A stretch of DNA of 64,000 nt from Thermogutta terrifontis (lineage in GTDB: Bacteria; Planctomycetota; Planctomycetia; Pirellulales; Thermoguttaceae), in the NCBI RefSeq assembly GCF_002277955.1, contig NZ_CP018477.1, positions 372,001-436,000 on the forward strand, in the 5' to 3' direction. The notes below the pieces were generated by a model that was not told where the DNA came from, made no database searches, and was given only the letters and a program-made list of their open reading frames with translations. Of the stretch, positions 46,366 to 55,089 are shown in pieces. A program made the position numbers and the translations under genes. Within the stretch, counting starts at the first letter, position 1. Each line of letters opens with the position of its first letter.

Positions 46366-46989
46366 GGTGGGTGCGAGGGTACTTCCTCACTGATGATGTG
46401 GGGGGCCTTTATCACGGTAGGTTCAGGCACACCCTGGGTTGGAACATGTCATCGCTTCTACCGCTGTGGTGGTCACCTCCTTTCTACCATCAGTTAAGAG
46501 ACTCCGCTTTTGGCCTTCTCACGAGGCCCTGCCATCGAGCGGCAATCAGGGGCTCATCTCTCGGCAGGGACTGGTTGTCTCACATAGGGGTTAAGTGTTC
46601 GTGTGTTCACTATTGCGGGTCGGCCGTCGGCATCTGGGAAACGGCCTGGTTTTGTTTCGAGCGTCGACCTGGGAGGCCGCCGGACCCACGACAGCCTCCC
46701 AGGGCGGAGGCGGTGCCTCAGGGGGTCGGTCCTGGGCGGGACTTTGTTTGACCGACCGGCGGGAAGCGGATGCTCTTCGCATCCTGTGGCATGGAACGTG
46801 TTTTCACACTGATCTGGTGGGTTGGTCTCGCACACACGGGCAGATTCTTTGCGGCGAGACCTGCTGTCTCCAACTTGCTTCAGGTGGGCTTCTGCGGATA
46901 GGTTACCATTTTCAACCGCAGAACGTGTGTAACTGGTGGGTCAGGGGGGAAAGGTTTTTTGGCGGGAGCCACGCCTTTGAGGTCGTGGC
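46366..46989 (+). ncRNA. Candidate large structured RNA, family unknown
   Basis: At least twelve stems by eye: 46375-46378/46385-46388; 46390-46395/46488-46493 enclosing 46415-46420/46458-46463; 46512-46515/46525-46528; 46529-46533/46563-46567; 46622-46627/46641-46646; 46668-46677/46694-46703 (10 bp, CCTGGGAGGC); 46707-46711/46715-46719; 46724-46731/46750-46757 (GGTCGGTC); 46768-46773/46779-46784; 46824-46831/46854-46861 (GGTCTCGC); 46890-46897/46916-46923 (TTCTGCGG); 46968-46973/46984-46989. The plus strand is chosen because it is G/T-rich and T-runs follow at about 47090. RNase P, tmRNA, SRP and 6S signatures were looked for and not seen. No start or end is fixed. Confidence 0.45.
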
Positions 46990-48131
46990 CGGTTCTTGTA
47001 TTGGTGTAAACTGTTGAGGGTTGTCGTGTTCACCGTTGCGAGGCGATGGAGGATTTACAGGATCACGAGCTTTGCCGCAAGCCCAATTTTTCGTTTTTTG
47101 CTGCCAGGGCTTATTTCGGCGTTCCTCGATTTCAACCCTCCATCCATATTTATCGGCAAGATCGATTCAGGCGTTTCGTCTTTTGTTTTCGGCGGGTTCG
47201 TCTTTTCCCGTCGTCCTTCTATCGTACAACCGGCCGGAACTTTTACCGAAACTTGTCTTTGGCCGCAACAGCAGTTTTTCGAGAAATCGCCGTATGCCGT
47301 GCCTGTTGTCTTGTAAGGGCCATTCATGAATTGCCCCTGCCGAGACGCGAGTGAATTGGGTTGATTATCCAAGGTTGAATGCGGACCTGACAAGCAGGTC
47401 CCTCCGAGAAATCGTTTGGAGGGGCACGCTTGTCGTGCCCGCCGAAAGCGAATCCATGATCCGATTCTGGAAAGCGGACCTGACAAACTGGTCCCTCCGA
47501 ATGAATACGGACGTGACAAGCACGTCCCTCCGGGCTGATGAGAAGGTCCGCGACCCCGTCGGTAGAGGAACAGGGGGTGACTTGCACGCGGGCGCGTTTC
47601 GGCGGAACATCGCTTTTTCGACGATCGGGTTGCAGCCGACCGGCCAATGCGCGCCTCGAGACACATGCGTTGTGGACGGTATCAGCTTTAGCAAATTGCA
47701 GGCCAAATGTCCGTAATTCCCCCCACGCTGGTGGACCTGATTGGCTCAAAACTCGGAAAAAGGGCTGACTTTTGCGTCACAACCGGTAAAATTGAACGGC
47801 GAGGGACGATACAATGGTGAAGCAAGCAGACACAAAAATTACCCCGCCTCAAACAATCCCGCCCTGGTTCAGCACCATTGACGGATGCGACACGGTGCTA
47901 TCATTAGGGTCCATCGCCAGCAGTGAGAACGGAGCGGTGCGACGGACCATCGGATAAGTCGGTTGAGTGAAGTCAGAAGGGGAAATCGGGCTAAATCAGT
48001 TGGCTCAATGAGGAGTTGCCCACGCTGCCTCAAGAGAGATTGACCCTCCGTCACGGACGACGCTGAATGGCTGGATGCCAGCCCGCCGGGTTGTCACAAC
48101 CCACCATGGTCCGAGCGAGAGGAGTCATACC

Positions 48132-48707
48132 ATGGGAGCCGTCGCCGATTATATTTCCGAAGTGCGGGGTTGGACCGAGTCTTCTACTTCGCAGGCGACC
48201 AGGGACCGGACAGAAGAATTTCTGGGGTATTTCACCCAATATCATGGGCGGATATTCGGATACATCTTCAGTATGGTGCCAAACGAGCAGGACGCACGGG
48301 ACATTTTTCAGAAGGTGTGTCTTTTGCTCTGGCAGAAATTTGAGAGTTTCGATCGGGAAGCGGATTTCTTCGCCTGGGCCTGTGGCATGGCCTACAATGA
48401 GGTGAGGAATTACTTCCGCGTCAATTCGCGTTCGCGCCTCTCGTTTAGCCAGGAACTCCTGGATACAATGGCGCAAGAGCGCGAAGATCCCGAAGAAAGC
48501 GACCGACGCCTGGAAGTCCTCCGCCGCTGCCTGGCGGAACTTCCGCAGCATGAGCGGGACCTGCTGCTGGAAGTCTATGCGGAAGGTCGCTCAATCCGGG
48601 AAATCGCGGAGCGACGCGGGAAGGCAGCGCAAACGCTGTACAACCGCCTCAACCTCATCCGTCGGAAACTGTTCGCTGAGGTTCAACAGGCCCTGGCCGA
48701 AAACTGA
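48132..48707 (+). CDS. ECF-type sigma-70 factor
   Basis: 191 residues from the ATG at 48132 (GAGAGGAG seven bases ahead; frame open 19 codons further). Region 2: FTQYHGRIFGYIFSMVPNEQDARDIFQKVCLLLWQKFESFD with ACGMAYNEVRNYFR. Region 4: LAELPQHERDLLLEVYAEGRSIREIAERRGKAAQTLYNRLNLIRRKL, a helix-turn-helix. The phrasing fits the Rhodopirellula/Verrucomicrobium-type ECF group. It probably works with the membrane protein encoded next. Confidence 0.93.
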   Translation: MGAVADYISEVRGWTESSTSQATRDRTEEFLGYFTQYHGRIFGYIFSMVPNEQDARDIFQKVCLLLWQKFESFDREADFFAWACGMAYNEVRNYFRVNSRSRLSFSQELLDTMAQEREDPEESDRRLEVLRRCLAELPQHERDLLLEVYAEGRSIREIAERRGKAAQTLYNRLNLIRRKLFAEVQQALAEN

Positions 48708-48820
48708 CGTGGATGCTCACTCTGCTGGATGAGCCATTTGCGAGAGGACACCGCGCTTGTGAAGCACGCAGCAGAGGGTGATCTCGTCGGTCGGCCAATT
48801 TGAAAGATCCCGATCGAGCC

Positions 48821-49270
48821 ATGCTCTCCAGCAAAATCCGCGATGAACTTCTGACTCTTCTGGATGCCCTCGTGAATGAGACAATCACCCCCGAGGAGCA
48901 CCGTCGGCTGGAAAGTCTGCTGCTGGCAGACGGGGAGGCCCGCGAGTTGTTCCGGCAATATGTGGGCCTGCACTGCCAGCTCCGCCAGTTGGCCCAGAGT
49001 TGGGCAGAGGAAAAACTGTTGCGACTGACCGAGGCGATCGAGACGTCGGCCAATTCATCGGCCCCCATGCCCACCCCGGATAGCCCACGGCCCGGCCTCA
49101 TCTACGGAGTGATTCTCAGTCTGCTGGTGGGCTTCGCAGCGGGAGTCCTCTGGTTCCGACACCTCACTGCGGACAATCCAGTTGTCTCGCCAGAGAATTG
49201 CTCCCGATCAGCCTCTCCGGCGAGTCACATCCCTCCGCCACCAGAGCGTCTTCCCCATGATCGCCCGTGA
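48821..49270 (+). CDS. Probable membrane anti-sigma partner
   Basis: 149 residues from the ATG at 48821; a TTG at 48800 is in frame. The first 65 residues (LLTLLDALVNETITPEEHRRLESLLLADGEARELFRQYVGLHCQLRQL) match the N-terminal helical region seen in planctomycete FecR-like proteins next to ECF sigma genes. One membrane helix at about 93-113 (LIYGVILSLLVGFAAGVLWF) is followed by only 35 residues, Pro/Ser-rich, so the FecR/lectin-like outer domain usually present is missing. It starts 113 bp after the sigma gene. Anti-sigma action is inferred from position and architecture. Confidence 0.75.
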   Translation: MLSSKIRDELLTLLDALVNETITPEEHRRLESLLLADGEARELFRQYVGLHCQLRQLAQSWAEEKLLRLTEAIETSANSSAPMPTPDSPRPGLIYGVILSLLVGFAAGVLWFRHLTADNPVVSPENCSRSASPASHIPPPPERLPHDRP

Positions 49271-49299
49271 CCTGTTCCGCTCCATGCACGGCAGCCGCT

Positions 49300-49521
49300 C
49301 TAGGGGATAAACCCGACCGCCTGAAGATCACTGATAATCCCGGACCACAGCCCGTTCGTCTGGCTTCCCACCTGACTGATAGCGCCAATCATCACGGCCA
49401 GGAGTAGGGCCAGCATAACGGCGTACTCGACCGTCGTGGCGCCGTGCTCCTCGCAAATGAATTGGCTTTCTCGCCGGAACAAGGGAGGTTTTTGCCAAAG
49501 TGGAAGACGAGATTGACGCAT
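49300..49521 (-). CDS. Flp/Fap type IVb prepilin
   Basis: 73 residues. The prepilin motif is CEEHG27-A28-T-T-V-E32-Y33 followed by a hydrophobic helix (AVMLALLLAVMIGAISQVG): cleavage after Gly27 leaves Glu at +5 and Tyr at +6, the Flp hallmark. The leader is 27 residues, longer than usual. No tad assembly gene (CpaA/TadV peptidase, TadA ATPase, secretin) lies in the window, so assembly must depend on genes elsewhere. Confidence 0.88.
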   Translation of the reverse strand: MRQSRLPLWQKPPLFRRESQFICEEHGATTVEYAVMLALLLAVMIGAISQVGSQTNGLWSGIISDLQAVGFIP

Positions 49522-50234
49522 GGGATTGTCTCACCAGGTCGTGATTTACGTCGTGATGCTGACAGTTCCCGCGTGCCGCCTCACGGCGCGCCGCCCGATA
49601 TTCTGGCACACCGTCGAGGGAGTTCGAAAAGCCGTCGGCACACGGGTTTCCCCAGGAAAAAGGCTCTATAAGAAACCTAGTTTTTTCTGGAAGGAACGTC
49701 AAATAATGGGAGTGGTGGTTCCTGAAAACAGCGGGGCACCGACGATTGTGCGGCCAAAAACGGAGTCCGTGGGGTATTGCATCGACATGGGTGACGACCC
49801 CTCGCGGGCCCCTGCATCATCCCTGATTATCTGCGCCGCCGGAAAGGGAACGCGACCCTCGACAGGGCCCTGGGCAGGAGTCGGACTCAGCCTGGTTGGA
49901 CCTAAGTCTCAGGTTCGTATTTTGAACTTGGCTTTCCCCGTTTCACCGATCGGGCCCCCTCCAGTTCGTACAGTCCTCATATTCAGGCAGGGGCGACTTG
50001 TGAATCGCCCCTACAAGACGGCGTTCTGGCCATTGACGGATCATTACAAAACGGCCGATTGGTCAGACAGGACGCTGCTTTGACCCTGCGCAACGCTCTT
50101 CCCGCCAGTATTTAACCCCCTCCATAATGGAGGAAAGAATGCTTGTGCTTCGTTGCGTGGAGCAATCTCAAGGAGACTGACTGAAAAACCGCCAGAAGTT
50201 CGTTCCTCGAACTACGAGAAAGCAGGCCGGAGTT
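49522..50234. other. Gap of 713 bp, no accepted gene, single decayed palindrome K
   Basis: A decayed member of the GGGGC/GCCCC palindrome group is at about 49988-50013. A 187-codon plus-strand ORF covers 49520-50083 but runs through the palindrome and has no domain or ribosome-binding site. GGTTCGTATTTTGAAC near 49914 looks like a T-arm but has no acceptor stem. Confidence 0.65.
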
Positions 50235-50513
50235 ATGGAACAGCGGGAGATTTTCTTTTCGGGAATGGTTCAGGGAGTGGGTTTCCGCTACACGACGCAG
50301 AGAATTGCCGCCCGATATCAGGTCACGGGATATGTGGAGAATCTTCCGGATGGGCGGGTCCATCTGGTGGTGGAAGGGGATCCTCAAGAGATTGATCGTT
50401 TCGTGAGCGAGATTTACCAACATTTGGGAGGTTTCATTCGCTCGGCGGATGTGAATCGGGGGCCGGCCACGCAGAAATTCCAGCGGTTCTCCATCCGTTA
50501 TGGCGGGACGTGA
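50235..50513 (+). CDS. acyP: Acylphosphatase
   Basis: 92 residues, the normal length. Catalytic motif GMVQGVGFR18 binds the phosphate, and N36 in GYVENLPDGRV orients the water; EGDPQEIDRFVSEI is the second helix. It hydrolyses acyl phosphates such as carbamoyl or acetyl phosphate in the cytoplasm. Stand-alone, preceded by GGCCGGAG. Confidence 0.95.
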   Translation: MEQREIFFSGMVQGVGFRYTTQRIAARYQVTGYVENLPDGRVHLVVEGDPQEIDRFVSEIYQHLGGFIRSADVNRGPATQKFQRFSIRYGGT

Positions 50514-50686
50514 GACCGCCCGCTCGGCGAGAGACGGGGCAGTCGCCAAAATCTGGCAAAATTGCTTCCCGTGAACCACAATAAAAAGAAGAACGTAACG
50601 CGAAGCACGCAGTTGCCCATTGTCAAAAGTGTGTCTCTGGTTATGGATCGGGGTATAATCCCCCCGAGTAGGTGTATTCTTCGCCT

Positions 50687-51667
50687 ATGTGGACCGTAAA
50701 CCCAAACTTTCCCGTAGCGGACTGGTTGAGCTCGCTTCAGACGCTCCTCGCGATGCTTCCCGTATGGATCAAACCTTTGTGGATCGTCGCGGTGGGCGTC
50801 TTGGCGGCGGTGGTTGGACTGTGGGTGGCGCTGGCCCTATTAGGACGGCTGGCGCCGCGGGTGGCCGCCATTTTGCGGACAACCAGTAAAGAGGCAACGT
50901 CTCAGCCCCTGTTCTACATTCTCCTGTCGCTGGGGATTGTGATGCTGCTTCTGTCGCCGATTCTCCCTTACAACACGTTTGGCGAAGACATCAAACTCCT
51001 CAAAGCCGAGGGATTGACGTTCATCAAGTTGCTGGCCATTGTCATGGCGGTGTGGACTGCCAGTGTGTCCATCGCCGAAGAGATCGAAGGTCGCACCGCT
51101 CTTACCGTGCTCAGCAAGCCGGTGGCGCGGTGGAAGATGCTGATCGGAAAGTTCCTGGGTGTGATGCTCCCTGTGACGGTGATGTTCATCGTGCTGGGAG
51201 CACTGTTTCTGTGTGCCGTTTCTTACAAAGTGAAATACGATGCCCGGGAAGTCTCCCGTCCTGACCCCACCGTCGAGGAGTGTCAGGGGGAGATTCTCCA
51301 GAGCGTCCCCGGGCTGGCACTGGCCTACCTGGAGGCGCTTGTGATGGCCTCCGTCGCGGCTGCCATTTCCACCCGATTTCCGCTGCTTCCCAATCTTCTG
51401 GTGTGCGCGTCGATTTACGCGCTGGGCCATCTTTTGCCGACAGTGGTCATCGAAACCGCGGATCGCCTGGAGTTTGTAGCATTTGCGGCAAAACTTCTGG
51501 CCGTGGTTCTGCCGGGACTGGAATACTTCAGCATGGAGACGGCGATCGCCACCGGACGGCCGGTCTCTTGGGATTATCTGGCCCTGGCTGGGCTGTACAG
51601 CCTCGTGTACATGGGGCTGAGCATGGTCCTGGGGTTGCTCCTGTTTGAGGACCGTGACCTCGCCTGA
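50687..51667 (+). CDS. ABC-2-type transporter permease
   Basis: 326 residues from the ATG at 50687 (a GTG at 50672 is possible; neither has a strong site). About seven membrane helices. The block VSIAEEIEGRTALTVLSKPVARWKMLIGKFLGVMLPV is the ABC-2 permease signature (as in NosY/GldF-type proteins), preceded by a helix and an exposed loop PYNTFGEDIKLLKAEGLT. No ATP-binding partner gene is next to it, so the ATPase must be encoded elsewhere. Substrate unknown. Confidence 0.87.
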   Translation: MWTVNPNFPVADWLSSLQTLLAMLPVWIKPLWIVAVGVLAAVVGLWVALALLGRLAPRVAAILRTTSKEATSQPLFYILLSLGIVMLLLSPILPYNTFGEDIKLLKAEGLTFIKLLAIVMAVWTASVSIAEEIEGRTALTVLSKPVARWKMLIGKFLGVMLPVTVMFIVLGALFLCAVSYKVKYDAREVSRPDPTVEECQGEILQSVPGLALAYLEALVMASVAAAISTRFPLLPNLLVCASIYALGHLLPTVVIETADRLEFVAFAAKLLAVVLPGLEYFSMETAIATGRPVSWDYLALAGLYSLVYMGLSMVLGLLLFEDRDLA

Positions 51668-51895
51668 AAAGCGGCGATCCCAGGGTTCGGCTTGCCGGCC
51701 GGGTGTTGCTTTTGGGCAGCACAAAACGCTGGGATGTACTCTTCTGGAACAATTCGCCCACGTCCCCGTAAGCGTTTTGGCCGCCTTTCATCGCGATTTG
51801 CCCCGTCTTTTTCCACAGGCATGGGACTTGCGGCCAAGTAGAGGTGCGGTTAGCTTTCTCTGTTAGGTTCGCGGCCCTGAAGGATATCCCGTGCC

Positions 51896-53029
51896 ATGGT
51901 CCATGTCGCCGAAATCACGCGGTGGGACGAGCTCGCCTCGCTCCAGCTTGTCTGGCGGGAACTTTGGGGAAAGACCCGCCGGACCTCGTTCTTTCAGAGT
52001 TTCGAGTGGTTCGCGACCGCGTGGAAGCACTTCGGCGACACGCAGACTTTTCGCGTGCTCGTGGTTTCCGACGGTAATGAAGTCATCGGCCTTTTGCCGC
52101 TGGTCCTTCGTCGGGAGTCTTCCCGCCTGGGGGCATTTCATGTTCTGACGTATCCTCTGGACAACTGGGGTGACTTTTTTGGGCCGATCGGACCACATCC
52201 CACAGCGACGCTGCTGGTCGCGCTGCGACATCTTGCCGAGTCCCGACGAGACTGGGACGTCCTCGACCTGCGATGGGTCGATCGGGACCGCTGCGATCAG
52301 CTTCGTACGCCGATGGCCATGAAGCAGATCGGTTTGGTCCCCCTGGCGCAGATCTGGGACCGGTCCGCGGTGATCGACGGGCGTATGGGATGGGAGGAAT
52401 ACTGGGCCACCCGTAGCAGCAAGTTTCGTAATAATCTGCGGCGGGCGGAAAAACGGCTGCTGGCACGGGGTCGCGTGGAGTTGGTACGCTATCGTCCCGC
52501 CGGCGCCACCTGGGGCGACGATGATCCGCGGTGGGACCTTTTCGATGCCTGCGTGAATTTGGCGTCCCGCAGTTGGCAAGCTCACCAGGATCACGGCACA
52601 ACACTCTCGCACGAATCCGTGTACGGCTTTCTTCGTGATGTCCACGAGGCCGCGGTCAAGCTGGGCTGCCTCGACCTCAATCTATTAACCGTGGATGATC
52701 AGCCCGTCGCCTTCGCCTACAACTACGTTTACGAGGGGCGTGTCTTCGGTCTGCGGACCGGATACGATCCCGATTGGGCCGATGCAAGCCCGGGGAACGT
52801 GCTCAAGTTCTGGATGATCCGGGATTCTTTTGAGCGAAAGGACGAAGAATTTGATCTTGGACCCGGGTCGCTTGCCAGCAAAGAGGCGTGGGCTACCGGT
52901 TTCGTGGAAAGTTACCGCTACACGTACTTTTCGCCCCGGTCTCCGCGAGCCCAGCTCCTCCGCTGGAAGCGCTGGTGGGATACGCGGCTGTTCTCGACCG
53001 AGCAGCTTCTCGCCCGGCGCTCAGCGTGA
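51896..53029 (+). CDS. GNAT/FemAB-like acyltransferase (CelD/BcsL type)
   Basis: 377 residues. TSFFQSFEWFATAWKHFG and VIGLLPLVLRR near the N-terminus and the second half, with KFRNNLRRAEKRLLARG, AFAYNYVYEGRVFGLRTGYDPDWADASPGNVLKFWMIRDSF and EFDLGPGSLASKEAWATG, match the GNAT-fold proteins annotated CelD/BcsL, often linked with exopolysaccharide genes. It presumably transfers an acyl group to a sugar or amino group. Convergent with the next gene; gap 49 bp. No polysaccharide genes are adjacent. Confidence 0.88.
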   Translation: MVHVAEITRWDELASLQLVWRELWGKTRRTSFFQSFEWFATAWKHFGDTQTFRVLVVSDGNEVIGLLPLVLRRESSRLGAFHVLTYPLDNWGDFFGPIGPHPTATLLVALRHLAESRRDWDVLDLRWVDRDRCDQLRTPMAMKQIGLVPLAQIWDRSAVIDGRMGWEEYWATRSSKFRNNLRRAEKRLLARGRVELVRYRPAGATWGDDDPRWDLFDACVNLASRSWQAHQDHGTTLSHESVYGFLRDVHEAAVKLGCLDLNLLTVDDQPVAFAYNYVYEGRVFGLRTGYDPDWADASPGNVLKFWMIRDSFERKDEEFDLGPGSLASKEAWATGFVESYRYTYFSPRSPRAQLLRWKRWWDTRLFSTEQLLARRSA

Positions 53030-53078
53030 CAATTTTTTCCAGCGATTCTGGTCGTCTCGCCCGATGGAAAAGCGCAGA

Positions 53079-53549
53079 TCAAGTGCCTGGAGATGACAGG
53101 TTGATCTCCAGGGTTTGCTGCCCCTGGTTGGTGATGGTCACCTTCTGATTGTTCCCCTTGGCATTGGGAGGAATTTGCGGGGCCGCCTGGATTTGCTGTC
53201 CTTGGGCGGCCATTTGCGCCATCTCTTCACTGCTCTTGGGGAACTCTATTTTGCCACCGCCTGTGACGGAGACGATCTTTTCTCCGGGGAGGACGCCGGA
53301 AATCGAGAATTTCCCCTGCTTGATGGGCCCCCCTGCACTGGGACCTTTTCCGTCGGCGGGCGAGAGCGTGATGTAACCTTCCTCCACGGGACGGCCGTCA
53401 AATGTGACCGTTCCAGAGACCGTCACCCCGTCCGACTTGCTGCATCCTGGCAAGCTGACCAGCGCGAATCCCAGGAAAGCGATCAGTCCCAGGATCAAAG
53501 CGCGCAAAGGATCTCCCGTGTTGGAGCGTGAGTGCTGTGAACTTCTCAT
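53079..53549 (-). CDS. Planctomycete lipoprotein with carboxypeptidase-regulatory-like fold
   Basis: 156 residues. Lipobox LVSLPGC36 after a basic N-terminus. VTVSGTVTFDGRPVEEGYITLSPADGKGPSAGGPIKQGKFSISGVLPGEKIVSV is the opening of an Ig-like carboxypeptidase regulatory domain common in planctomycete short lipoproteins. The region 105-135 is Gln/Ala/Pro-rich. It is transcribed in the same direction as the DUF1559 gene and starts 71 bp after it, a common pairing in planctomycetes. Confidence 0.87.
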   Translation of the reverse strand: MRSSQHSRSNTGDPLRALILGLIAFLGFALVSLPGCSKSDGVTVSGTVTFDGRPVEEGYITLSPADGKGPSAGGPIKQGKFSISGVLPGEKIVSVTGGGKIEFPKSSEEMAQMAAQGQQIQAAPQIPPNAKGNNQKVTITNQGQQTLEINLSSPGT

Positions 53550-53620
53550 AATGCCATCCGTTCTCCTCTAATATTGTGGACTCAGCCGAGGCACCATTCG
53601 GATCAAAAACATTTCCGCCG

Positions 53621-54652
53621 TCAGAACGCTTGCACGGACTCCTGCCCATTGCGGGTACCCAGGTAGCGCCAGGTGAGCAGGTCGATGGTGTTGCTGAAAA
53701 ACCGGACAGAACCGTCCGCCATACCCACGTTGACACCGCCGGGATGACGGCTACGCGCTCCAGCATACGCCCGGGCAGCGCTGGGGGTCCACCATGCGTT
53801 GCCGCCAATACTCACGCAGGGTTCGGTGTAAATGGTATCGCCCTGGTTTTGCGGGCAGGGGCCGATGATTCGGTCGGGGGCAGTGGAGTTGGGGGTGATC
53901 GCGTTGCTGTACAGCGCTCCGCCCATGTTGCCGTAAATGATACTCCCGATGGGCCCGCCCCACCAGGTCACAGTGGGCATGATTCCTTCGGAAATCATGG
54001 TTGTGTTGGACGTGCCGTCAATGATCTCGGCAATTCGCACACCTCGCGTTTCCACACCTGCCCCTGTATCAAAGCTCTGGTTGTGCCGGACAGCGAAGAC
54101 ACCCGGCTTCCAGGGGCCACTGGTTCCGTCCTGCACATCCTCACCGTACATGTCCCCCGAGCCCACACATCCGCGATAGTTTCCCCGATAGAATCCGTAG
54201 GCATTCGTGTTGAGTTCATTTCCCCACGGACCACCATCGCTGGGGCAATTGAACACGGGAATACGCGTATGGCGGGCTGTGCGAAGTCGCGTGTCATCAC
54301 CAATCGGTCCGTTTGGGCCAGGATAGCTGGTCACATAGCCCCGCTGCGGGAGGGTCCAGTAATTCTCATACACGGCCTGCTGCTCGATGTAGGGAAGAAT
54401 CAATTGCGTCCAGGTATAGGTGTCCCAGATGTCGTACTTTCGGGCGTAGGGGAATTCGTTGAACTTGTCATGAAAATTGTGGCAGCCCAGCACGAGTTGC
54501 TTGATGTTGTTAACGCACTGGGAACGCCGCGCTGCCTCTCTGGCAGCCTGGACCGCCGGTAAAAGCAACGCAATAAGAATCCCAATGATGGCGATCACCA
54601 CAAGGAGCTCCACCAGCGTGAATCCACTTCTTGTCGGATGATGGGCGGACAT
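53621..54652 (-). CDS. DUF1559 prepilin-like protein
   Basis: 343 residues from the ATG at 54652 (AAGGAGGG eight bases ahead). RSG10-FTLVELLVVIAIIGILIALLLPAVQAAREAARRSQC is a type IV prepilin leader; cleavage before F11 leaves E15 at +5. The rest is the DUF1559 domain: NNIKQLVLGCHNFHD near the start and the C-terminal SRHPGGVNVGMADGSVRFFSNTID motif (H-x-G-G-x-N-x-x-x-x-D-G-S). The family is greatly expanded in planctomycetes and probably forms pseudopilin-like surface assemblies. Confidence 0.95.
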   Translation of the reverse strand: MSAHHPTRSGFTLVELLVVIAIIGILIALLLPAVQAAREAARRSQCVNNIKQLVLGCHNFHDKFNEFPYARKYDIWDTYTWTQLILPYIEQQAVYENYWTLPQRGYVTSYPGPNGPIGDDTRLRTARHTRIPVFNCPSDGGPWGNELNTNAYGFYRGNYRGCVGSGDMYGEDVQDGTSGPWKPGVFAVRHNQSFDTGAGVETRGVRIAEIIDGTSNTTMISEGIMPTVTWWGGPIGSIIYGNMGGALYSNAITPNSTAPDRIIGPCPQNQGDTIYTEPCVSIGGNAWWTPSAARAYAGARSRHPGGVNVGMADGSVRFFSNTIDLLTWRYLGTRNGQESVQAF

Positions 54653-55089
54653 ACGAGGACCCTCCTTTTGAGAAGAACCCACACATTGAAAAAGCTGACT
54701 GCGACCAGCCTCCCCGAAGTTATGCTACTCCGGTGACACACCCAGTGCAAACCACTTTTGCGCAAATCCATTGTCATTTTGCGCAAACGCTGTGGCCGAC
54801 GATTTTCAGAACCAAGATCCTTCGACCGTGGTCGTTTCCGGCGGTGGCACAATCTGCATCAGTGATACGTTCGGCAAAAAACGCGTGAAAATTGGCCTGT
54901 CCGAGGGCGCAAAACGGTTGACGATCATCCTCACGGTCAAGAAAAACCTATGTTTTTGTGGGAGGTCCGCGCATCCTTTTTGCATTGGTTGGCCATTTCC
55001 AGTGCCATCGAGGGAAGAGACGAGCACCATTGACTGCGATACATCAGCACAGCAACCAGCCCTTCGCGAAGGCGGAAACAGCAGACGTG
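54653..55089. other. Gap of 437 bp between divergent genes
   Basis: Must hold promoters for the DUF1559 and kinase genes. TTTTGCGCAAA occurs twice with the same core (about 54751 and 54778: TTTTGCGCAAA with flanking CAT/TCC), so a regulator site is possible. No ORF accepted; the kinase frame is open from 54958 but has no convincing start before 55090. Confidence 0.55.

Larger units (their letters stand above)
46152..48131. other. 1.98-kb gap: putative structured RNA, repeat block J, sigma-factor leader
   Basis: 46366-46989 is the candidate structured RNA. 47045-47310 is T-rich with two T-runs at 47087-47099 and no ORF. 47310-47540 is palindrome block J (decayed TTCATGAA palindrome, GGACCTGACAAGCAGGTCC, GGGCACGCTTGTCGTGCCC, GGACGTGACAAGCACGTCC). 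47540-48131 has no recognised feature apart from the GAGAGGAG ribosome-binding site of the sigma gene. ORFs of 140 codons or so over 46.3-47.0 kb lack protein-like composition and were not accepted. Confidence 0.75.

Noticed and set aside
46317-46751. 144-codon ORF over the stem-rich gap
   Set aside because: Trp/Gly/Arg-rich low-plausibility protein with no ribosome-binding site, and the DNA is dominated by perfect stems.
49880-49950. tRNA-like stretch around GGTTCGTATTTTGAAC
   Set aside because: No acceptor stem, anticodon arm or CCA-proximal pairing could be drawn.
49520-50083. 187-codon ORF
   Set aside because: Runs through a decayed palindrome, overlaps the Flp start and has no recognisable domain.
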